DNA from: Psoroptes ovis
Lineage: Eukaryota; Arthropoda; Arachnida; Sarcoptiformes; Psoroptidae
Direction: 5' to 3'
DNA length: 64,000 nucleotides
NCBI GenBank assembly: GCA_002943765.1
Contig: PQWQ01000013.1
Coordinates: 1,302,001-1,366,000, forward strand
In this document: piece by piece, positions 30,001-40,820 of the stretch
Layout: each line of letters begins with the position of its first letter
Numbering within the stretch: the first letter of the stretch is position 1
Notes under the pieces: model-generated
What the model was told of the DNA's origin: nothing
Seen by the model: only the letters and a program-made list of their open reading frames with translations
The model's database searches: none
Made by a program: the position numbers and the translations under genes

Positions 30001-32843
30001 TTTCAAAATTTCAATAGAAGAATTGAAAAATAGAATATAACCAGAATTTCCTTTATTTTGCTTTATATTCTTCTTTATTTACTATTGAAAAATGAAAAAT
30101 ATCACGATGAATGGTGGAAATATAAACACACACAATACCAATAGACTTATGTGTAATCACACAATCAGTGTTGCTTAATTTTCAAACAATGTTTGTGCTT
30201 CGGTGGAAATCTAAATAGAATTTGAAAAAATAACGATGTGTATTTTTATATTTATTTTGCGTTCCATCGAAATATAAATCGCATTAGTAGCATCTTATAT
30301 TTTTAAAACAACCAGAATATACATCAAAAATATCATCAAACATTATTCACTCATCATTCAATTTCGTTGTATTATTAGTTTTTATTTTATTCATTTTTCT
30401 TCACTATTACTATCCTTCGTTGTTGCTGTTATTATTATATTATTCACTGTTATTTTACATCAATTTCGACAACATCATTGATCATCATTTATGTCAATAA
30501 ATGTATCTGTCAGTATGTGTTCAAAAGTAACACATATTTCTCAAAAATATTTGTATTTATTCCATTTTTTAAACATGATATCGATAAATTGCTACGATTG
30601 TGTTATAACATTATCATCATCAGTGAATAATGACGAGAAAAAGTCAAATTATTATTGTTGTTTCTGTTGTTGGTTCCTGGAATTTTTTCGTTTCATTTTT
30701 CCACTTGGGTTCAATGTATTTTCTTTTATTTCTATTATTTTCACCATCCTTTTCAATTCCAGTTTTTTTCTTTGAGCTTCTAAATAACTTTATTTATTCA
30801 ACTCTATTCTAGTCTTTTTCATTTCACATTTAGTCAACACTTTTTCCATTTAGATATAGCCAATTTTTCCTATGAAATTTTCACAAAATATTTTCTTTTT
30901 CTTTCCTCACAATATTTTATCATTATTTTGTGATATTATTTTACGGTTTCAAAAACAAGATTTAGGCCATTTATAACGCTAAATGTATCGATATTTATTT
31001 GAAAAATATATCATACATTATATCGATAAATTTTCTAAAAAAAAGCAATGTGAAATGAAAAATTAATTTGATTTCATTTGCCATAATGTTGGTATATTTT
31101 TGTAATGAAAAAAATTTTTCTTCAAAAATTGAAATTGACTGGATTTTAAAAGTGAAAAATTGTCGTTGTTGTTGCTTTCAATGATTCACAACTGGAGACT
31201 TTTTGCTTTGATTATTTTTTTATTTCATAGATTTTCATTCCATTTAATTTTAGAGAAAAAATTAAATTTTTTTTTGATTTATCATTTTCAACAGGAATCA
31301 CGTTCTAATTATGGAAATCTATACATTTTGCGTGCAGATTTTAAAACTGAAGCAAATTTTCGTTGCGAAGTTTTGGCTGAAGATGATTTTGAAACGGCCA
31401 TACAAATAAAGAAGATACGTGTTTATTGTTAGTATTTTTGTTTGAGTTTTTGAAGAATATTCCTATTAATTCAATGATCGTTTTTTTATCTGAAACATTT
31501 AGATATACCACGTGATGGTCAGCCAATAATTGTGGGCAAAAAATCCCATTTTGGACCTAATGAACCGGTAAATTTGACATGTACATCGCCAATGTCCACA
31601 CCAGCTGCACGTTTGGTCGTTAATCTGAATGGAAATAGTTTAATTGCATCAAATAATGAAAATGATGATGATATTAATAGCAATCCTAATCGAATTCAAC
31701 ACCCAAATGATAATAATCAAGTCAAAATGCGTACATATTATCGCCATTTTGAAAATGGCCAATCATCAACATCGGTCAATGTACAATTTCCTGGTTCTTG
31801 GCTGCAAACAAAACGTATAAATCAATTTGAATGTACATCATCCATAATACATCGATATAATCGTTCAGCAACATTGCGTGTTGAAATGAAAATTGATCCA
31901 TTAACGAATCAAACATTATATGTGCCAGTATTAGAGCATAATATTAATAGTAATCATATTCAAGATCGTTTAGAGCCTAGAATCGAAAATTATAAGAAAA
32001 AATATGAATTCGGTGAACAAATATCATTACAATGTATTTCATCACAATATAAACCTATGCCCGAATTATATTGGCTATTAAATGGTCAACAATTGGATGC
32101 TCAATATTTGGATTATAAATTGAGTGATTACAATCAAAATGGTCACATACGTGTAGATTTAAAATATACATTGAATGGACAAATTAATGATAATATTCCT
32201 AATAATAGCAATAAAAATTCATACAATCAAAATTATTTATATCATCAACATCAACGACGACAACATGGTACTATGGCGGCGCCAACAACATCAACTATGT
32301 TAATGAAAAATCAAAATAATAAAAGACAACTAATTAATAATAATAATAAAAACAATAATAATAATCATTATTATTATCATGATTCAGCTATTTTATCACA
32401 ACAACAATCATTAATTCCAATCGATTCATATCAATTTGAATGCATACAAGTATTGTCGAATGTAATTAGTGTTAGTAGTGAAGTTGTACAATTGTATGGC
32501 ACAAGTTCATCATCATCATTATCTAGTGGTAATACTAATAATAATAATTATCATCATAATAATGAACATTCAGAACAATCATTATTGCATGATAATTCTG
32601 TTGAAGCTGGTATGTGTGTGTTTGCATTCAATGTCATTATTATGTCATTTAATTTTTTTATTCTTGTTTCATTTCTATTTCAATTCTTTTTTTTGCCATT
32701 CATGCAATTCATATGTTTCTATTTTTTTAGTGAAAAGTTTTATTGGAAATCATTCAAGATCAACAATGTTACTATTCCAAAAACAATTATTGATTTTCAA
32801 CGTTATTCTATCATCAATCATAATGATTTGCAGTATTACTTGA
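24028..32843 (+). CDS. beaten-path-like immunoglobulin-domain protein (5' incomplete)
   Basis: Four exons are visible: 24028-24239, 31295-31427, 31503-32609 and 32731-32843. All have GT/AG borders and the phases join without a break (introns of 7055, 75 and 121 bp). The first exon starts in phase with two bases completing a codon, so a signal-peptide exon must lie upstream. Ig domain 1 spans exons 1-2: Cys in LWLNCSV, Trp in SIKWFKD, second Cys in FRCEVLAED. The pattern YSIKWFKDNNEMYRF is characteristic of arthropod Beat axon-guidance proteins, which act as adhesion ligands for Sidestep receptors. Domain 2 (VNLTCTS to QFECTSS) and a third related segment (ISLQCIS to QFECIQV) follow in exon 3. 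The third is interrupted by an Asn/Gln/His-rich insert of about 80 residues. The last exon changes frame relative to read-through and encodes a 37-residue hydrophobic tail ending ICSIT, fitting a GPI-anchor signal or membrane anchor. About 520 residues are visible. Confidence 0.85.
24240..31294 (+). other. large intron of the beaten-path-like gene
   Basis: The intron begins GTATGTATAT and ends TTTCAACAG. It holds AT-rich DNA with no recognisable gene or repeat family. The longest open frame (25556-26008, 150 codons) is dominated by Phe, Leu, Ile and Lys, has no recognisable domain and is probably chance. Confidence 0.75.
29373..29395. repeat. CAG/CAA-rich triplet tract
   Basis: A short imperfect GCA/GCAACA tract inside the large intron. 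No open frame of interest covers it. Confidence 0.6.
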
Positions 32844-33401
32844 TTGTTGACTGTTGCGATAACTTTTCCAAAACGTTATCATCATTGGTTCCGTCAAAAA
32901 AAAAAACGATTATTCAATAATTTAAAATAAGAATATTAAAATTAAATTGTACATAATAACATTTATGAATTCTCAATGACAATATCAAGTGATATTTATT
33001 AACTGAATGATTGATATATTGATTGACTAAATTTCTTGAAAAAAAGGCCCCTAAATATCCAGTTGATTTTGATTCTCGTATATTTTTCTACTGATCACTA
33101 TGAAATTCATCTAAAATTTAACTCATCATCAAAATATTTTTCTTCATCAACATTATCATTCATAATATATGCCTATGATGAAGAAAAAGGTTACTGATGA
33201 ACATTGAATTCATAAGTATATTATCATCAAATATCCATTTATTTGTTCATGTCCTTTGTATTTCATTATTTCATTCAATCCTATTTACTTTTACTTCGGT
33301 CATTTACCATTTTTTTCCTCCTACTTCTTACTTACTTGATGTTGAAATTTATTTCTTTTGATGAATCTTTGATTTGTGTTTATTTTACATCATTCAAGCA
33401 A

Positions 33402-33434
<33 letters not shown>

Positions 33435-35084
33435 AATACATAAACACTTACTTAAATAAATGAATTTATTTAATTCTATGTTTCAATTCTTGGACATTTA
33501 AACATTTTCTTGATTTCCTTCTTGTTCCATTGAATAAACGGATGAATGTCGATGAATGAATAAATAAATAATCAATTAATGAAAAGCTATCCATTTCTTA
33601 GATATTTTGACTATTATTATAATATAAAACAAACAATCAATGAATTAAGATTATCATCAATATTGTATTATCTTTCATTCAATCATTACATAAATTTCAA
33701 TATCAATTTTTCTATGCATTAGTTTATGTTTGTCTTAGGATTGAATCGATGATAATTTCATCCATAAATGGAAAATTTTCATTCATTTTCATTTAATCAT
33801 TCAATATGGTAATAACAGTAAAATATTGATGTTTCACTGCTAAAACAAACAAATATATTTCAATATTTTTATTGTAATGTTTCAAGCTTTATTTTATAAG
33901 TTTTTTTTATTATATTTTCATGAAAAATTTTATTTCCATGTTTTTTTATTTATTTTGTTGTTTTATTACAATTACAAATTACATAGAAACAAATGCAAAT
34001 ATACATGCACTCAAACATACACATTGAAACAGTTTGAAAAACATACAATAACAATGATAATAATTCTATTTCATCCAAATCATTTATATAAATGTTTTTT
34101 GTGTATATAAAAAACTCTTAATACAATTATAAAATATATTTATCACATAATCACAAGAATATTTGTTAGATATCAAAGCATATTTATTGTCTATGAAAAA
34201 TATATTTATTCTCGAATACATCCATACTCAATGGAGAAAGGAATGTACCTAAACGAAAAGATATAATTCTGGTCATAAGTTAGGAATAAAAATCAAGGAT
34301 TAAATGGTAACAAATCATGGTCACATATACATATGAAAAGATATATTTATTCAAAATAATAATATCTAATCTCTATCGAGAAAAAAAATCATTTATATTC
34401 ACTTAAAAATAGAGAGAAAAAGACAATCATTTGAATTAAAAGACATAAAATCCGATTTACTATTTATTCTCTCTGAATTTCTTATCTTTGTTTTCTTTTT
34501 TTTCTCAGACAAAGATAATCTTTGAATTGTTATTGTTTCTTTTATGATGATGAATTGAATATCGATATAGATTTGTTGATGTATTTATTCATGTGATCAT
34601 TCAACAATAAATATATGAGAAAATGATGATGAATAGTTTACTTGGAAGTAATACATGACCTAATAATAAAAAATACATGTTAACCCACCCATCAAAAAAA
34701 AAAAAAAAAAACCAGATGCCTAAGATAACAACCGGTGTATGTATTTTTGAATTTGATCGGAATCAATTATTTACCTTATTCTTATTATTGGAACAGGAAA
34801 AATTAATTGACTATGTGCATCGTTCATCAATCATCAAAACATAAATCATCTATTCAAATGAAAAATGTAAATAAATAAACTTATCTCCTGTAATTGTTTT
34901 CCCTTTCATTAATATTTGTCTCGGAAATAATCATGAACCTTTTTGGAAATCTTTGCTGTTGTTTTTGTATTGTATTTGCTTACGAATATAATTTCATTTG
35001 AAATATCTTTGTATAAAAACAGATTCAGAATCATTATTGTCATTATTGATTCAATTGAAAAACGATATTCCTTATTTGAAATAT
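32844..35084. other. intergenic, no gene recognised
   Basis: AT-rich DNA containing the 3' end of the Ig-protein gene and an AC microsatellite (33408-33432). The short open frames lack any coding signal. Confidence 0.6.
33408..33432. repeat. AC dinucleotide microsatellite
   Basis: About 12 AC units, shortly after an interrupted ACACAT segment. Confidence 0.95.
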
Positions 35085-35267
35085 TCATTTTAATTGATTT
35101 AATTATGAATAAAATTTTTTTCTATTCCAATTTGTAAACAAATGCTGTTTTATTTGAAAATTCATGACTTTATCAAATATTTAGCGCTATGTGATTTTTT
35201 TTCACACATTTCGGCTGCCATCTACGGCTTCACAAACAAATTGATGAATTAATTTCCTAATTTAAAT

Positions 35268-35789
35268 TCACCAGCATCGGACGACGTTTTTAAGATGGTA
35301 CTTTCGAATCGGTTCTTCGTGAACAGTTGTACCAATCCCTTGCGAAATGATCATTTTATTTCGGCCAGATACAATGCCAACATGACGTATTGGCTTACCA
35401 AAGAATACTAAATCACCTGGTTCACGCTTCGAATACGGAACATGATGACATTGACGACTACGGTATTGTGCAGAAGCAACACGTCCAATAACCTTATTTG
35501 TACCTTGATAAACTGAATATTGGGCTAATCCATCAGAATCGAAACCTTTGATGTCTTTATGCTTTTCAAGACCTATCGATTTACCCTTTATCCCGCCGCC
35601 ACCCCATGAAAATGGTACACCGAACTGTGATCGGGCAGCTGCTACTATTTTATCGCCATTACCATATACTTGGTCTATTGAATAGAGATAAAAGTTGATT
35701 GAAATCAGTTTTATTAACACAAAACATGCTTAATAAAATTACTTACTAATGACCAAAGCTGAAAACATGACTAATAATAAGTATTTCAT
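35268..35789 (-). CDS. NlpC/P60-like protein, catalytic Cys lost
   Basis: Two exons: 35747-35789 (signal peptide MKYLLLVMFSALVI) and 35268-35674, with a 72-bp GTAAGT...CAATAG intron; 149 residues. The family comprises secreted papain-like hydrolases that cut stem-peptide bonds of bacterial peptidoglycan. The fold motifs ARSQFGVPFSWGG and RHVGIVSG are kept. The catalytic motif normally reading GFDCSGL is GFDSDGL here, so the nucleophile is Ser (residue 61) and the next residue Asp. The His is retained (about 112), but the third, polar catalytic position (Asn in the neighbour paralogue) is Ile. Two Cys (in RQCHHV and the terminal RCW) remain and could pair as a disulfide. The frame, splice sites and promoter are intact, so this looks like a pseudoenzyme rather than a decaying pseudogene. 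Hydrolase activity is unlikely. A retained peptidoglycan-binding or regulatory role is only a guess. Confidence 0.9.
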
Positions 35790-35860
35790 TGTTTATTAAT
35801 TTTTGATATAGAAATAAAATGGAAATAGATAATTGATAATCGATCGAGGATAAATTTAAT

Positions 35861-35869
35861 CTTTTTATA
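35861..35869 (-). promoter_or_regulatory. TATA box of NlpC/P60-like copy A
   Basis: TATAAAAAG on the minus strand, about 75 bp upstream of the start codon. The neighbouring paralogue has TATAAAAG at a nearly identical distance, which supports a real core promoter. Confidence 0.6.
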
Positions 35870-36357
35870 TGATTTCTTTGATCAAATCGATGATATGACA
35901 GCGACTCCAAAACTTTTGCGTTTATAAATTGATCGTTTAACGGGGAAGGTTTGGTTAATTGTTTATAATTGAAATTTATATTTTAATCGTTGTTTTATCA
36001 TACTTTAGAAAAAACATGTTTTAATTATCTATGATAATCGAAAATATTCGAATTATTTTGTTTTTATCAGAAATTCATCGCTTATCATCATGTTTATGCA
36101 TGGCATTTATTAATTTTTTAACTAAAACTGATTTAAACTAATTTAAAAAATGAATGTTTCACAGACACCCATTATATCACTGCTATCTTTGTTATTTCCA
36201 TCCATAATGCCTAATCCATGGTTAGTATGGCCATTAATTTCATCACATATCATTTCTAGATGAATGCATTTCGTGAAAAAATTCTAAAATTTTTCAGTAT
36301 TGAAACAAAGATTTGATCCATATTCATCATTGAAAAATCCCATCATATGACCATAAT
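35870..36357. other. intergenic between NlpC/P60 copy A and a retroelement remnant
   Basis: AT-rich sequence with no recognisable gene. The last part, before 36358, could include further decayed retroelement sequence, but I cannot read a protein from it. Confidence 0.5.
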
Positions 36358-36991
36358 GTGATGAAATCTGAACTCGACTCTGACTGGCAATCGAGATGGC
36401 TTTCAACTGCCAATGGATCAGTGACTAAATTGTTCTTTTCGCCTGTCCAACACAGATTTATTTCAAGTATTTTTCCAGATGGTATCATAACACAGTTTCT
36501 TACTGGTCATGGTAGTTTCAATCATTACAAATGGCAATACAAAATAATTGAACATCCAAGCTGTTAATAACAATAGGTTAATCATTTATTTATCAAATTA
36601 AAAAAAAATACTTAATGCTGACAATAATTAATAAACATATTCATTTAGATACATTTTCATAGAACATTTCGTTTCACATTAACATTGTAACATCATTTTT
36701 TTCTTTTCTAAAAAAAACACTGGAAAAATAAACATACTAATGCGTCGTTTTTATACTTTTTTTTTGTTTGTTTTTTCGATCACTGTCATCGGTCAACATT
36801 TTCACCACTGTGATTGTGGTGCCGTTTTACAGACATCTATACACTTGTTGGTAGAATGTAATCGCTTTGCTTACCAACGTGAGGTATGTTACGGGGTTAA
36901 GCTTGGCGATGAACTGCACATGATGGTACTTGATCGTGATAAATTGTTACATTTGGTCGAGTTTATGAAAGCGATTCTTATGTGGCTGTGA
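36358..36991 (+). mobile_element. non-LTR retrotransposon 3'-end remnant, split by a 247-bp insert
   Basis: Two open frames (36358-36567 and 36740-36991) together resemble the C-terminal tail of Jockey/R1-like non-LTR polymerases, downstream of the RNase H region. Signs are DWQSRW, a TQFLTGHGSF motif, the zinc-ribbon-like pattern HPSC...CDCG...H..VEC, and a Leu-rich end (KLLHLVEFMKA). Everything upstream (endonuclease, reverse transcriptase) is missing, as expected for 5' truncation. The Cys-rich motif is interrupted between CTGT at 36561-36564 and CTGT at 36808-36811. The intervening 247 bp supplies a Met and a hydrophobic leader to the second half. The remnant lies between the tandem NlpC/P60 genes on the opposite strand. 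Confidence 0.75.
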
Positions 36992-37289
36992 TATTGTCGT
37001 GATTGATATTATTATTGCTCCCCAATAGAAGAATGGTATAGGGGCATTCAACTGTTGGTTCATTATTATTATCATTGAAAAATGTTTCTTATACGAAACA
37101 ATTATTTCATTTGATTGAACTATGAATAAAATTTTTTATAATTTCAATTTTTTAATTAATTGATCGATATTTTTATTTGAAAATTCATGACTTTATTAAT
37201 TGTTCAGCGCTATTTGTTTTTTTTCACACATTTTGGCTGCCATCTACTGCTTCACAAATAGATTGATGAATTAATTTTCCAGTTCAAAA

Positions 37290-37812
37290 TCACCAGCATC
37301 GAGCAACGTTGCCAAGATGGTAGCCCCAAATTGATTCTTCGCGAACAGTTGTACCAGGTTTCGGTGCATTGACCATTTTGTTGTGGGCAGACACGATGCC
37401 AACATGATATGGCGGATTACCGAAGAATACTACATCACCGGGTTGATGTTGGGAAAATGGTACGCGATGACATTGACGGTCATTGTATTGTGCAGCAGCA
37501 ACACGTGCAATAACTTTGTGTGTACCTTGATATACTGAATATTGTGCTAATCCTGAACAATCAAAACCGACAATGTTAGCGCCTGGACCAATGCCTCTTG
37601 ATTTACCATGGATTCCGCCGCCACCCCATGAATATGGTACACCGATTTGTGATCTTGCAGCTGCTGCTATTCCAGCGCCATTGCCATATACTTGGTCTAT
37701 GGAATAGAAAAGAATGGAAATCAAAATTAGTTTTCTTTGCAAAATATGTTTAATTGAATGACTTACTAATGGCCAAAGCTGAAAATACAACTAATAATAA
37801 TAAAAATTTCAT
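37290..37812 (-). CDS. secreted NlpC/P60 peptidoglycan endopeptidase
   Basis: Two exons: 37767-37812 (signal peptide MKFLLLLVVFSALAI) and 37290-37696, separated by a 70-bp intron with GTAAGT donor; 150 residues. The mature protein is one NlpC/P60 domain with its catalytic set: Cys62 in GFDCSGLAQYS, His113 in YHVGIVS, and Asn125 in MVNAPKPG as the third polar residue. Cys91 and Cys149 are left for a disulfide. The family hydrolyses peptide bonds in bacterial cell-wall peptides. Astigmatid mites are known to carry such genes by transfer from bacteria, and the mite proteins are found in gut or faeces and listed as group 38 allergens. This copy fits that type over its whole length. The intron right after the signal peptide shows adaptation to a eukaryotic host. 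I chose the spliced start over the longer unspliced frame because the short exon gives a proper signal peptide conserved in both paralogues. Confidence 0.95.
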
Positions 37813-37889
37813 TATTTTATATAATTGATACTGGATGATTTATAAAATAAGAATCGAGGATCGATGTTAGGTGAGCGTGTTTGCAAACC

Positions 37890-37898
37890 CTTTTATAT
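37890..37898 (-). promoter_or_regulatory. TATA box of NlpC/P60 copy B
   Basis: ATATAAAAG on the minus strand, about 80 bp upstream of the ATG, matching the position of the box in the paralogue. Confidence 0.6.
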
Positions 37899-38214
37899 TC
37901 TTTTAAAAATTGAAATGGTCTAATAAATAAAAAAATACTTGAAAAACGTTGCAACAATCGATATGATAAGATTTCATGTGTAAATAAACTTTTATGTTAA
38001 AATAATGAAAACAAATTACAAAACAGAATTACAATCATTTGATGATTAATAATGAAATTTCAATCTAATTTTGTAAACAATAAACACTCATAGACACTTG
38101 AGCATCTTTGTTTTTTCTTTATAATCATAATTGAAACAATTGATTTTTAAAACGAATCTATCAGTAAAAAATTATTAACATTATCAGAATGTACAATTTA
38201 TAGCAAGAATTTTT

Positions 38215-38825
38215 TCAATAACCACCCATCATACCCCCGCCACCTTTGCTTTTTCCACCGCCACCATAACCACTATTAGTATCCATTCCATAACCGCCAC
38301 CGCCACCCATCATCTCCATTCCATAGCTATCCCCACCACCATAGCCTCCACCCATCATCATAGGCATTGGCATAGGCATAGGCATTATCCTTGTAAAAAA
38401 AGAAAATTATTAATTTTATCTGATTTTTAATGTACAATTTTCATTTCATCAATTATTTACATTGGCATAATCATCATCATTGGATGTCCACCACCACCGC
38501 CTCCGCCACCATATCCACCACCTCCTTTTCCACCGCCGCCATATCCACCACCATATCCACCACCTCCCTTTCCACCGCCGCCATATCCGCCACCTCCTCC
38601 GCCGCCATATCCACCACCACCTCCCATACCACCGCCGCCATATCCGCCACCTCCTCCGCCACCATATCCACCGCCGCTGTACCCACCGCTATCGCCACCA
38701 CCACCACCACTAGTGATAATAATTATATTTCCTTTACCTTTTCGGCAATCAATAAATGATATATGCATGATAATGATCAAAGTAAATACTGATATCACTG
38801 ATGAATAAACACAAATCGAAGACAT
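38215..38825 (-). CDS. secreted glycine-rich protein
   Basis: Two exons: 38461-38825 and 38215-38389, with a GTAAAT donor and an ACAAG acceptor; 179 residues. The N-terminus is a signal peptide (to about residue 27, ending near FIDC). The mature chain is dominated by GGYGGG/GGGG blocks with interspersed Lys, Met and Tyr. The second exon opens with alternating Met-Pro and ends with further Gly/Met/Tyr-rich sequence (GGGYGGGDSYG, MMGGY). In arthropods such proteins are usually cuticle, silk or eggshell components, and some glycine-rich peptides are antimicrobial; the sequence does not decide between these. A TATA-like TATATAAATA lies about 105 bp upstream. Splicing is preferred over the unspliced stop because the downstream exon continues the same composition in frame. 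Confidence 0.85.
38484..38708. repeat. CCA/CCG-rich coding minisatellite
   Basis: Imperfect repeats of an 18-30 bp unit (CCGCCGCCATATCCACC-like) encode the glycine-tyrosine blocks of the glycine-rich protein. This is among the most GC-rich stretches of the window. Both antiparallel frames stay open through it, which creates spurious Ser/Thr- and His-rich frames. Confidence 0.85.
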
Positions 38826-38930
38826 ATTTTACAATTTGAATCAGTCAATGAATCAATCAATTCATAAATTTATCAAAAGAAACGAAAAAATAAATAAATC
38901 TCAATCTCAACCATAATCTTTATTTATATA

Positions 38931-38940
38931 CTAATCTCTA
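38931..38940 (-). promoter_or_regulatory. TATA-like box of the glycine-rich gene
   Basis: TATATAAATA on the minus strand upstream of the signal-peptide exon. The position is plausible for a core promoter. Confidence 0.4.
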
Positions 38941-40820
38941 TTGATTCTAATAGAATTATTGATTGGAAAACAAAATCCAAAAACTAATTTGCATATGAAG
39001 AGAAAGTTTGCCATTATAATAATATCGATAATTGATTTGGTCGATTGAATAATTGATTCCATTTAATCAAACATTGAATCAAAAAATTAATTGAAAAAAT
39101 TTCACATTTTGAGAAATCAATCATCGTATTATGTGTTTGATAAAGAAGAAAAATATGAAAACAAGTGAAATTATGAGAAACAAAAAGTGTCATTCCGTGA
39201 TCAAAACAATTAACTGAATGATAATAATAAAACTAATTTAATTCAATAGAAATTCTCATGATTAATTTATTCATAACTTTTGATTTCTTTCTTAAATTCA
39301 TCTTTAGGATTTCGATGCCTAAAAATTGATCTAATTTTTTTTTTGATTTAATCATTGATTTGATCAAAAATAATTGGTAGAAATCCTTTTCATTTTTCTA
39401 TTGTCCATAATGGAAAATTTTTTTTTCATTCAATGATATTGAAAACAATTGGAAAAAATTTTTGTTTCCTTTCTAGATGCTAATAATCATCAACTCACAA
39501 ATAAAATCAAGTATCAATTAAACATTTTTCTATCTCCGTATTTGAACATGAAAATCGATCAAATCACATTGATTGATCAATTTTCCATGATTATATTAAT
39601 GATCACAGCAATACATAATGGACATTTAATTATGATTTTTTTTTCAGCCGAAAAAAGTAGGGTTTTTTCAAATCTGCCAAATGTGCGATGGATACATATT
39701 TCTCTCTGTGTTCAAGCATTTTGCTGTTTTCTATCTCATAAATTATGTTTTAAATTTTTTCTTGTTCAATATACAATTCGAATACGGAAGTAAAAAGCAA
39801 AAATAACTTTGAATTTGACTTTTCTATTTTTATATTGATTGTTCATTCATTCATGTGTATTTCACACCATATATTTTTGCTGGATTTCCAATTGATTTGC
39901 TATGAGAGAAAAATATTATTAATTTAAATTGAATTTGATTCATTTTGTGTACATCTTTGCATTTTGTGCATTTGCCATGAATTTTGGAAAAGGCTAAGAA
40001 AAAAAATAATGAAACAAGTCTCAAGTGAATCAGGATTTGTATGATTTTATCGTATTGCTTTCTCACCAATTGCTTGATTATTTTTTCGAATACATTTTGT
40101 TGAGAGAAAATAGAGTATTCGAGGGTATGAATGTATGAATGAATGAATGAACGATTGAATGAATAAATGAATGAACGAATAAATAAATGAATGAATGGAC
40201 GCCTGGAAATTGTGTTTGTAATGTGGAAAATGTTGAAAAAAAAATTAAAATAAAAATAAATAATACTGCCATACAAACACAATCAATGATATGTTTGATC
40301 AAAGATGAATCGATTTGATATGTATGTAAAACATTCATATCCGTTTCAATTTATTATTATTTGGTGATATGTTTTTTTTTTCTCATCAATTTTTGTTTCA
40401 AATTGGTTTTTTTTATCGAAATCAAATTGAAACATCGTTCAGTTCAATGTGTTTTCAATGATATGAAAAAAAATCGTTTGATTTGTGATAAAAATTCTAA
40501 GTTTTTCGAAAAAAATATTTTCAAATATACAAACTAGAGCTTGCCTTGCGCTCATGAATTATCATTTCAATCAATAATCATCATGAAAAATGTGAACAAT
40601 GATATTCACATAAAAATCATAAATATTTACAAATTATAAATTGGCCGAAAATCGTCTGTTTAAACGACAAATTAAGTTTTGGAAAACTTTCATGTTTGAA
40701 TTGAAAAAAAAATTCCATTTATTCATTCATCTTTGAACAAATGACAATTGAACATGTAGTGGTCAATCATTATTTCACTTAAAATCCATAATTATTGAAT
40801 TTTTCGTCTCTATTTTTGAT
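38941..40820. other. intergenic between divergent glycine-rich and GH16-like genes
   Basis: AT-rich DNA without a recognised gene. The open frames at 39449-39793 and 39851-40338 have no recognisable motif. The GAATGAATGAAT-type tetranucleotide runs near 40133-40195 account for the repetitive His/Ser-rich frames there. An upstream exon of the GH16-like gene may lie here. Confidence 0.5.

Larger units (their letters stand above)
35085..35870. repeat. tandem-duplication unit A
   Basis: This block, holding the first NlpC/P60 gene with its 3' flank and proximal promoter, is matched by 37100-37900. The 3' flank keeps long identical words, for example AAATTCATGACTTTAT and GGCTGCCATCTAC, outside the coding region. 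Both copies lie in the same orientation, so the pair arose by direct duplication. Boundaries are approximate. Confidence 0.75.
37100..37900. repeat. tandem-duplication unit B
   Basis: Partner of the block at 35085-35870, with the second NlpC/P60 gene, similar 3' flank and similar promoter. Boundaries are approximate. Confidence 0.75.

Noticed and set aside
32469..32920. Separate proteins in the last part of the Ig gene
   Set aside because: These frames are explained by one intron (32610-32730) joining exon 3 to a short hydrophobic last exon.
35268..35720. Unspliced start (MLIKLISINFYLY...) for NlpC/P60 copy A
   Set aside because: The upstream 43-bp exon gives a proper signal peptide, shared with the paralogue, across a consensus intron. 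The unspliced N-terminus is intron sequence.
38430..38759. Ser/Thr- and His-rich plus-strand frames of 77-109 codons
   Set aside because: They are antisense and shifted translations of the CCA/CCG repeat that encodes the glycine-rich protein on the minus strand.
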